From assembly GCA_003210315.1 (NCBI GenBank), contig QCVQ01000004.1, forward strand, positions 1 through 64,000: a stretch of 64,000 nt of DNA, in the 5' to 3' direction. Each line of letters begins with the position of its first letter. The first letter of the stretch is position 1. The position numbers and the translations under genes are program-made. Below are positions 26,275-36,315 of the stretch, piece by piece. The notes beneath the pieces were generated by a model that saw only the letters and a list, made by a program, of their open reading frames with translations, was not told the DNA's origin and made no database searches. Source of the stretch: Synechococcus sp. AG-686-F08. Lineage in GTDB: Bacteria; Cyanobacteriota; Cyanobacteriia; PCC-6307; Cyanobiaceae.

Positions 26275-28956
26275 TCATTTCAGCTTCTGATTTAAGTCTG
26301 CGCTAGCCGCCTCAAGCGCCCCATCCAAAGCTCCTCCATCGCGTCCACCCGCCTGAGCCAGGTTTGGACGGCCACCACCACCACCACCGCAAAGCTTGGC
26401 GATCGAGCCAATGAACTTGCCTGCCTGCTGACCTTGAGCGATCACAGCCTTGCCAAAAGCTGCCACCAAAATCACCTTCCCTTGATCGCTCGGATCAGGC
26501 AAACCTCCCAACACAACAGCAGTGGCATCGCCCAACTGATCCAGCAATCCCAAAGCGGCGCCTTGTAATCCATCACCATCCACCCCATCTAGACGGGCCA
26601 CTAATAGCTGGTACTCACCAACAGCTACAGCTTGGGATGCCAAGGCCGCTGACTTCGCGACAGCCAATTCAGCCCGAGCGGCAATCAACGCTTTTTGGCT
26701 GTTCTTCAGTTCCTCCTGCAACGCCGAAACGCGCTCAACAATCTCGCCAGGCTGCGCCTTAAAGCGATCACCAAGCTGCTTCACCACCACCTCACGCTCA
26801 TTGAGATAAGCCAGCACAGAGGCACCAGCTACCGCTTCAATTCTGCGGATTCCAGCAGCAACGCCACTCTCGCTCACGATCTTGAACAGACCAATCTCGG
26901 CCGTATTGCCCACATGGGTGCCACCACATAGCTCCATCGACACACCGGGGACATCAACCACGCGCACCACATCGGCATACTTCTCGCCAAACATCGCGAC
27001 CGCACCAGCAGCCTTGGCTTGATCGATCGCCATCTCATTGACTTCAAGACTTTGCGCATCGCTGATCCAGTCATTGATCAAGGATTCGATCTGTTCAAGC
27101 TCCGCAGGTTTCACCGCCCGAGGACAGTGAAAGTCGAAGCGCAGCCGCTCGAAATTGACCAGGGAGCCAGCCTGGCCGATGCCTGCATCCACAACCTGTT
27201 TCAGTGCCGCCTGGAGCAAGTGGGTGGCCGTGTGATTCGCCTGAGCGCGACGGCGGCATGCTCGGTCGACTTGACCATGCACTAAGTCACCCACTCCAAG
27301 GCGGCCGCGCTGAACCCTGCCGCTATGGACGAACACCCCGCGGTTGCGGATGACGCCCTCAATGACGACGATCAAACCGTTGCCATCAGGACCATCGCCG
27401 ACCAGCAGGCCGCGATCACCCACCTGACCGCCGCCCTCGCCATAAAAAGGTGTGCTGTCCAGCACCACCTGCACTAAATCACCATCGGTAGCTGATGCAG
27501 CGGCTTCACCGTTTACGAGTAATGCCTGCACGGTGCTGCGACTCCCAGCCAAAAGTTCATATCCCTCAAACGCCGTGGCATTGAGATCCGCCGCCACTTG
27601 ATCGATCGCATCCTGGAGTGTGAGATCAATACTCACCGCCGCAGCCTTCGCCCGCTGACGCTGTTGCTCCATCGCCTGCTCGAATCCGGCCAGATCAACA
27701 TCAAGGCCCTGCTCTTCGGCAATTTCCTGGGTGAGCTCCAGGGGGAAGCCATAGGTGTCATAGAGCTCAAAAGCTTGGGCACCACTGATCTGCTTGGGCT
27801 TGCTCTCCAGCACGTCTGCCAGCAGCTTCTCCCCACGCTCCAAGGTTTCCAAAAAGCGCGACTCCTCCCTTTGAAGCTCCGCCAAGATCACCTCCTGCCG
27901 CTCAATCACCGACGGATGGGCGTCCTTGAGGAGTGCGATCGAGGCCTGTCCCATCGTGACAAGAAAGGGTTGATGAATGCCCAACAAACGGCCATGACGC
28001 ACCACTCGACGTAAGAGACGGCGCAGGATGTACCCCCGCCCCAAGTTGCTTGCCGAAACGCCATCACAAATCAGTTGTGTCACAGCACGGCTGTGGTCAC
28101 CAATCACCTTGAGAGACGTTTGTCCTGCATCATCGAGCTGGTGGTAGTCGACCCCAGCAAGATCAGCTGCCGCTTGAATGAGCGGGAAGATTAGGTCTGT
28201 TTCATAGTTATTGGGGACCTTCTGCAGGATCTGAGCCATCCGCTCGAGGCCCAGGCCAGTGTCGATGTTCCGGTTTGCAAGCGGCGTGAGAGTTCCCTCA
28301 GCGTCGCGGTTGTATTGCATAAACACCAAGTTGTAGAACTCGATGAAGCGGTCATCGTCCTCGAGATCGATTCCTTCATCACCCAGTTCGGGCTTGAAGT
28401 CGTAGTAGATCTCCGAGCAGGGGCCACAGGGCCCGGTCGGGCCAGACGCCCAAAAGTTGTCGGCTTCGTCCATGCGGATGATCCGCTTGGGATTCACCCC
28501 CACCACATCGCGCCAAATCTGTTCAGCCTCATCGTCTTCACGGAAGACACTCACCACCAAATGCTTGGGATCAATACCAAAAACATCTGTACTCAGCTCC
28601 CAGGCCCATTCAATCGCCTGCTGCTTGAAGTAATCGCCGAAAGAAAAGTTGCCGAGCATCTCGAAAAACGTGTGATGCCGCGCCGTACGGCCCACGTTCT
28701 CGATGTCGTTGGTGCGAATGCACTTTTGGCTACTGGTAGCCCTCGGCGCTGGCCGCTTCTGTTGCCCGAGGAAGACCGGCTTGAACGGCAACATCCCCGC
28801 AATGGTGAGCAACACCGTGGGATCCTCAGGAATCAAGGAGGCGCTTGCCATCACCTTGTGGCCCCGCTCTTCGTAAAAGCTCAGGAATGCCGCCCGAATC
28901 TCAGCACCAGTGCGAGGGGTGGCAGCAGCGGATCGCGACGAACGTGCAACAGCCAT
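26275..28956 (-). CDS. alaS: Alanyl-tRNA synthetase (start MAVARSSRS likely)
   Basis: FLSFYEERGHKVMASASLIPEDPTVLLTIAGMLPFKP...QKCIRTNDIENVGRTARHHTFFEMLGNFSFGDYFK; ELCGGTHVGNTAEIGLFKI. Confidence 0.98.
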   Translation of the reverse strand: MAVARSSRSAAATPRTGAEIRAAFLSFYEERGHKVMASASLIPEDPTVLLTIAGMLPFKPVFLGQQKRPAPRATSSQKCIRTNDIENVGRTARHHTFFEMLGNFSFGDYFKQQAIEWAWELSTDVFGIDPKHLVVSVFREDDEAEQIWRDVVGVNPKRIIRMDEADNFWASGPTGPCGPCSEIYYDFKPELGDEGIDLEDDDRFIEFYNLVFMQYNRDAEGTLTPLANRNIDTGLGLERMAQILQKVPNNYETDLIFPLIQAAADLAGVDYHQLDDAGQTSLKVIGDHSRAVTQLICDGVSASNLGRGYILRRLLRRVVRHGRLLGIHQPFLVTMGQASIALLKDAHPSVIERQEVILAELQREESRFLETLERGEKLLADVLESKPKQISGAQAFELYDTYGFPLELTQEIAEEQGLDVDLAGFEQAMEQQRQRAKAAAVSIDLTLQDAIDQVAADLNATAFEGYELLAGSRSTVQALLVNGEAAASATDGDLVQVVLDSTPFYGEGGGQVGDRGLLVGDGPDGNGLIVVIEGVIRNRGVFVHSGRVQRGRLGVGDLVHGQVDRACRRRAQANHTATHLLQAALKQVVDAGIGQAGSLVNFERLRFDFHCPRAVKPAELEQIESLINDWISDAQSLEVNEMAIDQAKAAGAVAMFGEKYADVVRVVDVPGVSMELCGGTHVGNTAEIGLFKIVSESGVAAGIRRIEAVAGASVLAYLNEREVVVKQLGDRFKAQPGEIVERVSALQEELKNSQKALIAARAELAVAKSAALASQAVAVGEYQLLVARLDGVDGDGLQGAALGLLDQLGDATAVVLGGLPDPSDQGKVILVAAFGKAVIAQGQQAGKFIGSIAKLCGGGGGGRPNLAQAGGRDGGALDGALEAASADLNQKLK

Positions 28957-29407
28957 GGCGGATTCCGCGTCAACAACAGATAGAAAGGCCATGATCGCCC
29001 CTGAGCCTCCGCGCCCCGCCGTCGCACCGTCTCCTGCCACCGATAGCCGCAACCGACTGCGACGCCTTTCCTTGGGCTGGGCCTGCCTTGCTGGGATAAC
29101 GGCAGCACTTTTTAGCCTGCCATTTGGACTTGAAATGGCGGTGCGATCAGGTGGCTGCGGATTGTTTTATGGCCTTCTGGCCTTCCACCTGGAGCGCGTT
29201 GACTCCAACGACTCCCACCTACGCGCTGGGCTCGTTGGAGCGGTCTGTGGGTTACGAAGCCTGGGCATGTCGTTACCTTCCCCCTTGGCAGGGGCCGATG
29301 CCCTGGCAATATTGGTGTTGGATCTCCTCATTGGGTGGTTGCCGTTGGTCGGCAGCGCACTCGTGCTTTACGGAACCCAACGCATGTTTTCTGCGTCGCG
29401 GCCATGA
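28955..29407 (+). CDS. Hypothetical membrane protein (start uncertain, 28955 or 28991)
   Basis: ORF with hydrophobic segments, divergent from alaS. Confidence 0.55.
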   Translation: MADSASTTDRKAMIAPEPPRPAVAPSPATDSRNRLRRLSLGWACLAGITAALFSLPFGLEMAVRSGGCGLFYGLLAFHLERVDSNDSHLRAGLVGAVCGLRSLGMSLPSPLAGADALAILVLDLLIGWLPLVGSALVLYGTQRMFSASRP

Positions 29408-32400
29408 GCCTGCTGCACGCCACCTGGCTTCCGGCCATTCGTACTCCGACCAGCTCTGGACGAGCTGCCCTTTTGGTATGGGCTGACACCTGGCGGGTTG
29501 CCGAGCCTGCAGGCCCCACGACGACCCCTGCTCTTCACCCCTTCACCCTCAGCCCTGACGACCTCCGTGCCTTGCTGACGGAGCGGGACCTCTTGCCTGA
29601 CGGCATCATTGATGCCACAGCATGCCTCACCCTGCCGAGCCGCAGCGTGAAACCCCGAAAGAAACGCGGAACGGACACCAGTAGCACTGAAGAACCGGGC
29701 TGGACAGGCCTCCCCTTACAGGCGGGTGAACCAATCCCCAAACAAACAGAGTGGTGGCCTTGGCAGGTTCAGGGCCTGGCCATTGAACCCATGGCCGCCA
29801 CCGCCTGGCTCTCCAAACTCCCCCTTTCAGGACGACATCCTGATTTGGCTGATGAGCTGCGCTGGTGGAGTCATATGCAGCGTTGGTCCCTAAGCCTCGT
29901 TGCCCGAAGTCGCTGGCTGCCCCAAGTGGAGCTGAGTAAGGGCGAGGGCTATCCCCATCGCGCCCGCTGGGTGCCGCTTCTCAATCGGGAAGAAGACCGG
30001 CGCCGTCTTGAGGACCTGGCCTTGGGGCTTCCTCTCGTCGCCACCTGTGCCCTGCCTTGGAGAGAACCCACCGGCAAGCGGAGCAACCGGATCACCAGGC
30101 TCAGACCAGAAGCCATGCGCGCCGCGAATCCAGTGGCTTGCTGCCGGCCGCGCAGCGGACGACTAAGGGTTGCCACGCTGTTGGCCGACCTGATGGACGC
30201 GCAACTGCGCAAAGGCTTCACCCCTGACCATGACGGCTTGGACCCCTTGCTACGCGCCTGGGAGGAGGCCTTGAGCTCGGATTCAGGTGAGCTTCAGCTC
30301 AGCGATGAAGAAACCGAACGCCTCGCTACTGCCAGCAATCATTGGCGTGAAGGGGTTGCTGGAAATGTGGCTGCTGCCCGCGCCTGTTTGGAGCTTGCAA
30401 CCCCAGCAGACGATGAGGAACTTTGGCCACTTCGCTTTTTTCTGCAAGCGGAGGCAGATCCAACCCTCAAGCTGCCCGCGGGTGCGGCTTGGGCTGCAGG
30501 CCCCAGCGGCCTCCAACTCGGGGAAATCAAGGTGGATCACCCCAGCGAGGTTTTGCTCGAGGGCATGGGCCGAGCCCTGACCGTGTTCCAGCCAATCGAA
30601 CGGGGACTGGACAGCGCCACTCCCGAAAGCATGCAGCTCACACCAGCTGAAGCGTTTGTTTTGGTGCGCACAGCAGCCCGTCAACTGCGGGATGTAGGGG
30701 TTGGCGTTGACCTGCCACCGAGCCTTTCTGGAGGGCTGGCCAGTCGGCTTGGCCTCGCCATCAAGGCAGAGCTCTCCGAGCGCTCACGAGGCTTCACGCT
30801 CGGCGAAAACCTTGACTGGAGCTGGGAGCTAATGATCGGCGGGGTGACGCTGACCTTGCGAGAGCTAGAGCGGCTGGCTGGAAAGCGCAGCCCTCTGGTG
30901 CGGCATAAAGGGGCTTGGATCGAACTACGGCCCAATGACCTGAAAAATGCCGAACGCTTCTGCGCCGCTAATCCAGACCTAAGCCTCGACGACGCGCTCC
31001 GGCTCACCGCAACAGAAGGCGACACGATGATGCGCCTGCCCGTGCATCAATTTGATGCTGGTCCGCGGCTGCAAGCCGTGCTGGAGCAGTATCACCAGCA
31101 AAAAGCGCCAGACCCACTCCCTGCCCCCGAAGGATTTTCAGGTCAACTCAGGCCCTATCAAGAGAGAGGACTGGGCTGGCTTGCCTTCCTGCATCGTTTC
31201 GACCAAGGCGCCTGTTTAGCCGATGACATGGGCCTCGGCAAAACCATCCAACTCCTGGCCTTTCTGCAACACCTCAAGGCAGAAAACGAGCTGAAGCGAT
31301 CGGTGCTTTTAATCGCACCTACATCCGTGCTCACCAATTGGAAGCGGGAGGCCACAGCATTCACTCCGGAGCTCAATGTGCATGAGCACTACGGTCCAAA
31401 ACGCCCCAGCACCCCAGCAGCACTGAAGAAGGCGCTGAAGGATGTGGATCTTGTGCTCACCAGCTATGGCCTGCTGCAACGCGACAGCGAACTACTTGAA
31501 AGTCACGATTGGCAAGGTCTCGTGATCGATGAAGCGCAAGCGATTAAAAACCCCTCCGCAAAGCAAAGCCAAGCCGCCCGTGACCTGGCCCGCCCGAAAA
31601 AGAACAGTCGTTTTCGGATCGCACTGACCGGCACACCCGTCGAAAACCGCGTCAGCGAGCTCTGGGCCCTGATGGACTTTCTCAATCCACGGGTGCTCGG
31701 GGAGGAAGAATTTTTCCGACATCGCTACCGAATGCCGATTGAGCGTTACGGAGACCTGTCCTCGCTGCGGGACCTCAAAGCCCGGGTGGGACCGTTCATC
31801 CTCCGTCGCCTGAAAACCGACAAAGCGATCATCTCGGATCTACCCGAGAAGGTGGAATTAAGCGAATGGGTGGGTTTGAGCAAAGAGCAGAAGTCGCTGT
31901 ATGCCAAAACCGTTGAAGACACCTTGGATGCCATTGCCCGCGCACCGCGCGGCAAACGTCATGGCCAGGTGTTGGGGCTACTCACCAAGCTCAAGCAGAT
32001 CTGCAACCACCCTGCCCTTGCCCTCAAGGAGCAGGGCGCCAGCGAGGATTTCCTCAAGCGATCCGTGAAGCTGCAACGCCTCGAAGAAATTCTTGACGAG
32101 GTGGTGGAAGCTGGCGATCGAGCCTTGCTGTTTACCCAGTTCGCGGAATGGGGCAAGTTGCTCCAGGATTATTTGCAACGACGCTGGCGCAGTGAAGTGC
32201 CCTTCCTCAGCGGCAGCACCAGCAAAAGTGAACGGCAAGCCATGGTCGATCGCTTCCAGGAGGATCCACGCGGACCTCAGCTTTTCCTGTTGTCACTCAA
32301 GGCTGGCGGAGTCGGCCTCAACCTCACGCGCGCCAGTCATGTCTTTCACATCGACCGTTGGTGGAACCCCGCCGTTGAGAATCAAGCCACGGATCGTGCT

Positions 32401-32598
32401 TATCGCATCGGCCAAACAAACCGGGTGATGGTGCACAAGTTCATCACCAGCGGCTCCGTTGAGGAGAAAATTGATCGCATGATCCGCGAGAAGTCCAGAC
32501 TGGCGGAAGACATCATTGGCTCCGGCGAAGACTGGCTTGGAGGCCTCGAGATGGGACAACTCAAAGAATTAGTGAGCCTGGAGGACAACCAAGGATGA
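29404..32598 (+). CDS. SNF2/HepA-family helicase
   Basis: LRPYQERGLGWLAFLHRFDQGACLADDMGLGKTIQLLAFL; VIDEAQAIKNP; LTGTPVENRVSELWALMDFL; HIDRWWNPAVENQATDRAYRIGQ. Confidence 0.96.
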   Translation: MSLLHATWLPAIRTPTSSGRAALLVWADTWRVAEPAGPTTTPALHPFTLSPDDLRALLTERDLLPDGIIDATACLTLPSRSVKPRKKRGTDTSSTEEPGWTGLPLQAGEPIPKQTEWWPWQVQGLAIEPMAATAWLSKLPLSGRHPDLADELRWWSHMQRWSLSLVARSRWLPQVELSKGEGYPHRARWVPLLNREEDRRRLEDLALGLPLVATCALPWREPTGKRSNRITRLRPEAMRAANPVACCRPRSGRLRVATLLADLMDAQLRKGFTPDHDGLDPLLRAWEEALSSDSGELQLSDEETERLATASNHWREGVAGNVAAARACLELATPADDEELWPLRFFLQAEADPTLKLPAGAAWAAGPSGLQLGEIKVDHPSEVLLEGMGRALTVFQPIERGLDSATPESMQLTPAEAFVLVRTAARQLRDVGVGVDLPPSLSGGLASRLGLAIKAELSERSRGFTLGENLDWSWELMIGGVTLTLRELERLAGKRSPLVRHKGAWIELRPNDLKNAERFCAANPDLSLDDALRLTATEGDTMMRLPVHQFDAGPRLQAVLEQYHQQKAPDPLPAPEGFSGQLRPYQERGLGWLAFLHRFDQGACLADDMGLGKTIQLLAFLQHLKAENELKRSVLLIAPTSVLTNWKREATAFTPELNVHEHYGPKRPSTPAALKKALKDVDLVLTSYGLLQRDSELLESHDWQGLVIDEAQAIKNPSAKQSQAARDLARPKKNSRFRIALTGTPVENRVSELWALMDFLNPRVLGEEEFFRHRYRMPIERYGDLSSLRDLKARVGPFILRRLKTDKAIISDLPEKVELSEWVGLSKEQKSLYAKTVEDTLDAIARAPRGKRHGQVLGLLTKLKQICNHPALALKEQGASEDFLKRSVKLQRLEEILDEVVEAGDRALLFTQFAEWGKLLQDYLQRRWRSEVPFLSGSTSKSERQAMVDRFQEDPRGPQLFLLSLKAGGVGLNLTRASHVFHIDRWWNPAVENQATDRAYRIGQTNRVMVHKFITSGSVEEKIDRMIREKSRLAEDIIGSGEDWLGGLEMGQLKELVSLEDNQG

Positions 32599-33482
32599 GC
32601 ATCACACCACCAGGCGGCATCAACACCTCGATCAGTGACGACGGTCTGTCCCAGCAACCCTGGTGGGTTGAGCAGTGGATGGAGCTTATCAATTCCTACC
32701 GCTTCAAAAAGCGCTTGGAACGGGCCTGGGCCTACGCGCGCGAAGGTCATGTGACCTCCATTCGCTTTGAAGGCAGGCGGGTGCATGCCCGCGTCCAAGG
32801 CACCGACGAAGATCCCTACAAGGTGAAGCTCTGGCTCGACGTTCTCAAAGATGAGGACTGGCGCTACGTGCTCGAGGCGCTCACGATGAAGGCCCGCTGG
32901 TCCGCTCAACTGTTGGCCGGGATCATGCCGGCCGACATCGAACGGGCCTTTGCTGCCAGTGGTCGGCGTCTGTTCCCCTTCAAGCTTCAGGAGGTGCGGA
33001 GCGAATGCAGCTGTCCAGACAAAGCGAACCCTTGCAAGCACATCAGCGCCGTTTATTTCTTGATGGGAGAACGGTTCAGCGAAGATCCATTTGTCCTGTT
33101 TCAGCTGCGTGGTCGCACACGAGCGAAGCTGCTGGAAGACCTGGCGGCGCATCGTTTACAGGCCATTGCTGAGAGCGCAAGTAAAAACAACAGCGCAGAA
33201 GCGCTTGCGGTCGACGTCACCAGCAGCGAACTCAATCCTCCCCATCCAGCAGTTCTCGATCCCACGCTTTGGTGGCGCTATGACGCTGGCCTCGACGGAG
33301 ACCTCGTGGTGATCACCCCGGCGATGGAAGGGGACACCGGACTGGACGTGGCAGGTGAACTGCCACTGGCCGAAGAGCCCCGCTTCCCGGAGGCCAAGCC
33401 CCGTTTCTTGCAACACCTGCGCGAACAGGGACAAGCCTTGGCCCAACAGGCCATGTTGGAGGCGATGGCAGCGGGGACATAA
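32595..33482 (+). CDS. SWIM zinc-finger protein
   Basis: ECSCPDKANPCKHISAVYFLMGERF; ATGA overlap with the SNF2 gene. Confidence 0.9.
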   Translation: MSITPPGGINTSISDDGLSQQPWWVEQWMELINSYRFKKRLERAWAYAREGHVTSIRFEGRRVHARVQGTDEDPYKVKLWLDVLKDEDWRYVLEALTMKARWSAQLLAGIMPADIERAFAASGRRLFPFKLQEVRSECSCPDKANPCKHISAVYFLMGERFSEDPFVLFQLRGRTRAKLLEDLAAHRLQAIAESASKNNSAEALAVDVTSSELNPPHPAVLDPTLWWRYDAGLDGDLVVITPAMEGDTGLDVAGELPLAEEPRFPEAKPRFLQHLREQGQALAQQAMLEAMAAGT

Positions 33483-33485
33483 GCC

Positions 33486-33980
33486 ATGACAGGCGTGATT
33501 CCCAGCAACACCGCTCCCTGGTTGAGCCCCGAGACCCAGGCATTAATCAACCTCTTGCTGATCTCCTATCAACGGGCCTTTTCTCAACCCCTACTGGTGT
33601 GTGATCAGGGCGGCCCGTTCCATCGGACAGCAGCGCAAGAACTTTTCGCGAGCCCTATTGCCGTGTTGGCTCATGATCACAGTGCTGACCCATTGCTGAC
33701 CTATGCCAACAGCACAGCCCTGCGGATCTGGGGGCACCGTTGGCAGACCATGGTGGGCATGCCTTCCAGGCTGACTGCTGAGGAGAGTGAGCGACGCGAG
33801 CGTGCCAGCGCTCTTCAGCAAGCCCATCAAAGGGCTGGCTTCCGAGGCTATTGCGGGATTCGAATCGATCAACAGGGGCGGCGTTTCATGATTCACAACG
33901 CTCGAATCTGGCCCCTATGGAATGGCAACAATGAGGTCTGCGGACAGGCCGCCGCTTTCTCCAACTGGTGGTGGCTTTAA
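33486..33980 (+). CDS. MEKHLA-domain protein
   Basis: LLTYANSTALRIWGHRWQTMVGMPSRLTAE...GYCGIRIDQQGRRFMIHNARIWPL. Confidence 0.8.
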   Translation: MTGVIPSNTAPWLSPETQALINLLLISYQRAFSQPLLVCDQGGPFHRTAAQELFASPIAVLAHDHSADPLLTYANSTALRIWGHRWQTMVGMPSRLTAEESERRERASALQQAHQRAGFRGYCGIRIDQQGRRFMIHNARIWPLWNGNNEVCGQAAAFSNWWWL

Positions 33981-33984
33981 TCCT

Positions 33985-35298
33985 TTAGGCACCCCAACCA
34001 AAAGCCCACCAACCGAGAAACAGCAAGCTGAAGCCTGTCAAAAAGGCCAGGCCAAACCAGGTGAGACCTTGCATGGCAGGACCATCGCGATGCTCCACAG
34101 CCACGAGGTCACTGTTCATCGTGTCCATCGCCATCCAGGCAAATAATGGAGCTGTCAGAAAGCTTCCTGTCATTGCACCGAAGACGAAATCTTTCACTCC
34201 AATTCCCCCACTGAACGCAACCAGCAGGGCCACTAAGGCAGCCAATAAATGCAGCACTAACCACACAGATAACCGACGCTGCTGAGGCGCTGAGGCCAAA
34301 TCCCCACGATCAGACCCCTGCAGCAAACCTTGGATCGCCGAAATACTGCGTGGATAGGCATCTAAACAAGTGAGCGTGGTACTGAACATCGCCGCAAATG
34401 CTGCCGGCACAATCACCCATGCAGCCCAGCCACCCATCGCTTCTGTGTAGAGGCGAATGAGATTCTGAGCAAAAGACACCCCACTGCCCGCAAACATTCC
34501 CTCACCGGTTCCATACATCGTGTAGGCGCCAAGAATCACAAAGAAGACAGCCGTCACAACAGTGACCGCATAGCCAAGGTTGAAATCAAATTCGGCCTCC
34601 TTCAAAGACGCCGAATGCTTGCTGTCTTGCGCGCGGGAGAACATCCACAAGGACGGCCATACGCACATCTCCACCGGACCCGGCATCCAACCCATAAGGG
34701 GGATCAGGAATGCCAAGTTTGCGGCTGTCCAGGGAGAGGGAGTTGTACCCACCCAGGTGGCTGCCACATCCCCAACAGAACCGCGCAACAACAATGTCAA
34801 CGCTGCCACTCCGGACAGGAGGGTCAACAGAACGACCAACACTTTCGACAGACGATCCAGCGCCCGGTAGTGCCCCAGCAGAAGGATCAAGCCACTCACA
34901 GCCAGCACGGCAATGGCCAAGCCGAACGTATTGAAATTCGCCAACAGCGGCACGTTGGTCAGCAAGAGCCCAGCCACAAAGCTGACCGCCGCAATCGTGA
35001 GCGTTCCGGTCACCAGACTGACGAGGAGATAAAGCGGCAGGTAGAAGCGATTACGGCGCTGGAACCCCTCCAACAACGTCAATCCAGTCACTGCGGTAAA
35101 GCGTGTGCCCACCCGCAGAAACGGATACTTCACCAAATTTGTGAGCAGGATGAGTCCCAACAACGCAAAGCCAAACCTGGCCCCAGCCGTTGTGGACGAC
35201 ATCAAGTGAGACCCGCCAATACAGGCCCCAGCCATCAAAATCCCTGGCCCTAGGCTCCGCCTGAGACCCGCTGCCGAAGGTGAGGCGGAGGTAGCCAT
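33985..35298 (-). CDS. Nramp-superfamily transporter lacking canonical DPGN and MPH motifs
   Basis: LGPGILMAGACIGGSHLMSSTTAGARFG; LIPLMGWMPGPVEMCVWPSLW; multiple TM segments. Confidence 0.8.
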   Translation of the reverse strand: MATSASPSAAGLRRSLGPGILMAGACIGGSHLMSSTTAGARFGFALLGLILLTNLVKYPFLRVGTRFTAVTGLTLLEGFQRRNRFYLPLYLLVSLVTGTLTIAAVSFVAGLLLTNVPLLANFNTFGLAIAVLAVSGLILLLGHYRALDRLSKVLVVLLTLLSGVAALTLLLRGSVGDVAATWVGTTPSPWTAANLAFLIPLMGWMPGPVEMCVWPSLWMFSRAQDSKHSASLKEAEFDFNLGYAVTVVTAVFFVILGAYTMYGTGEGMFAGSGVSFAQNLIRLYTEAMGGWAAWVIVPAAFAAMFSTTLTCLDAYPRSISAIQGLLQGSDRGDLASAPQQRRLSVWLVLHLLAALVALLVAFSGGIGVKDFVFGAMTGSFLTAPLFAWMAMDTMNSDLVAVEHRDGPAMQGLTWFGLAFLTGFSLLFLGWWAFGWGA

Positions 35299-35344
35299 AA
35301 AAAGACGACTGGTTGCTGGCCATCCTCCTGCCAAGCCTCACGCA

Positions 35345-35446
35345 ATGGACCATCCGTTCATCGGTCGAGATCAAGAAGCTGAACGACTTGAACGCGCAGC
35401 CACGGCGATCGAACACGAACGAAGCCAGAAGGCCAAGCTTAGTTAA
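35345..35446 (+). CDS. Possible 33-aa small protein MDHPFIGRDQEAERLERAATAIEHERSQKAKLS
   Basis: Short ORF below the 60-aa track cutoff; amphipathic helical composition only. Confidence 0.25.
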   Translation: MDHPFIGRDQEAERLERAATAIEHERSQKAKLS

Positions 35447-35712
35447 TGAACAAGGGGTCAATTTCCGTCCTCTGCGATGAGAGCAAAGGAATTCACAAGC
35501 GAGAACCCTCCCTCTTGAGCGAGAGGTGGATGGATCTCGATCAATCCCCCGTTCGGCTCTCACGACTTCTCAGTAGCAGCAACCGAACCTGGTGGTCTAG
35601 ACCGTACCAAAAAGGGCGGTTCTTACACTCCCAGCTGAGATCAATTCAGCGCAGATTGGCGTTGCGGGAAACACAAACTTCCTGAATTTCACAGCCAATT
35701 TGAGATTTACCC

Positions 35713-36153
35713 ATGATCACCCTTCGTACATCACCCTTCGATTTGTTGGATCGCCTTGAGCAACAAGTTTCACAAGCTGAACGCGTACCCGCTGCTGAAG
35801 TGATCGAAACCAATGCCAGCTACACCGTGCGTCTAGAGCTGCCTGGTGTCGACCATGACTCGATCGACGTCAAAGCCACGGATCGATCGCTTGTGATTAG
35901 CGCTGAACGGCAACCCAGCATCCCGATTGAAGACAACACATCTCCAGCCGAAGTGGACGCAAACGCAGACGCAAACTCAAACGCGCAGCAGCTGCTCAGC
36001 GAGTTCCGAACGGGAACATGGAGTCGCAGTTTTCGCTTCGCCAAGCCGCTCGATCGCGACCAATTGGAAGCCTCCTATCGCGACGGCATTCTTGAGATCA
36101 GGGCTGCAAAAAGCGACAACCGCACCACCGTGTCGGTGAAGGTAGAAAGCTGA
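35713..36153 (+). CDS. Hsp20/alpha-crystallin small heat-shock protein
   Basis: YTVRLELPGVDHDSIDVKATDRSLVISAER...SFRFAKPLDRDQLEASYRDGILEIRAAK. Confidence 0.93.
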   Translation: MITLRTSPFDLLDRLEQQVSQAERVPAAEVIETNASYTVRLELPGVDHDSIDVKATDRSLVISAERQPSIPIEDNTSPAEVDANADANSNAQQLLSEFRTGTWSRSFRFAKPLDRDQLEASYRDGILEIRAAKSDNRTTVSVKVES

Positions 36154-36208
36154 AACACGCTGGTGAACAGCAGGTCAAGACAACGAGTGCAACGGAAAAG
36201 AGGTCCTG

Positions 36209-36237
36209 GGCTCCTCGCTATGGCGGGGGGCCTTTTT
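36209..36237 (+). terminator. Intrinsic terminator after hsp20
   Basis: GGCTCCTCGC TATG GCGGGGGGCC TTTTT (G-U pairs allowed). Confidence 0.7.
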
Positions 36238-36277
36238 GATGGACGCAAAGAACTGATCGATAAAATCCATGGCTGTT

Positions 36278-36295
36278 CCGTCGATTGATCGACGG
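36278..36295. promoter_or_regulatory. 18-bp palindrome CCGTCGAT-TG-ATCGACGG just upstream of the TRAP operon RBS
   Basis: 8-bp perfect arms ending 20 bp before the dctP-like ATG (36316). Confidence 0.45.
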
Positions 36296-36315
36296 GCTTC
36301 CGGAGGACGCAAGCC

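Noticed and set aside
34615-35253. 212-aa plus-strand ORF rich in Gln/His/Arg
   Set aside because: Antisense to the Nramp-like gene; composition typical of a shadow frame.
35594-35603. GGTCTAGACC palindrome upstream of hsp20, considered as a heat-shock operator
   Set aside because: Does not resemble CIRCE (TTAGCACTC-N9-GAGTGCTAA) and is too short to be informative.
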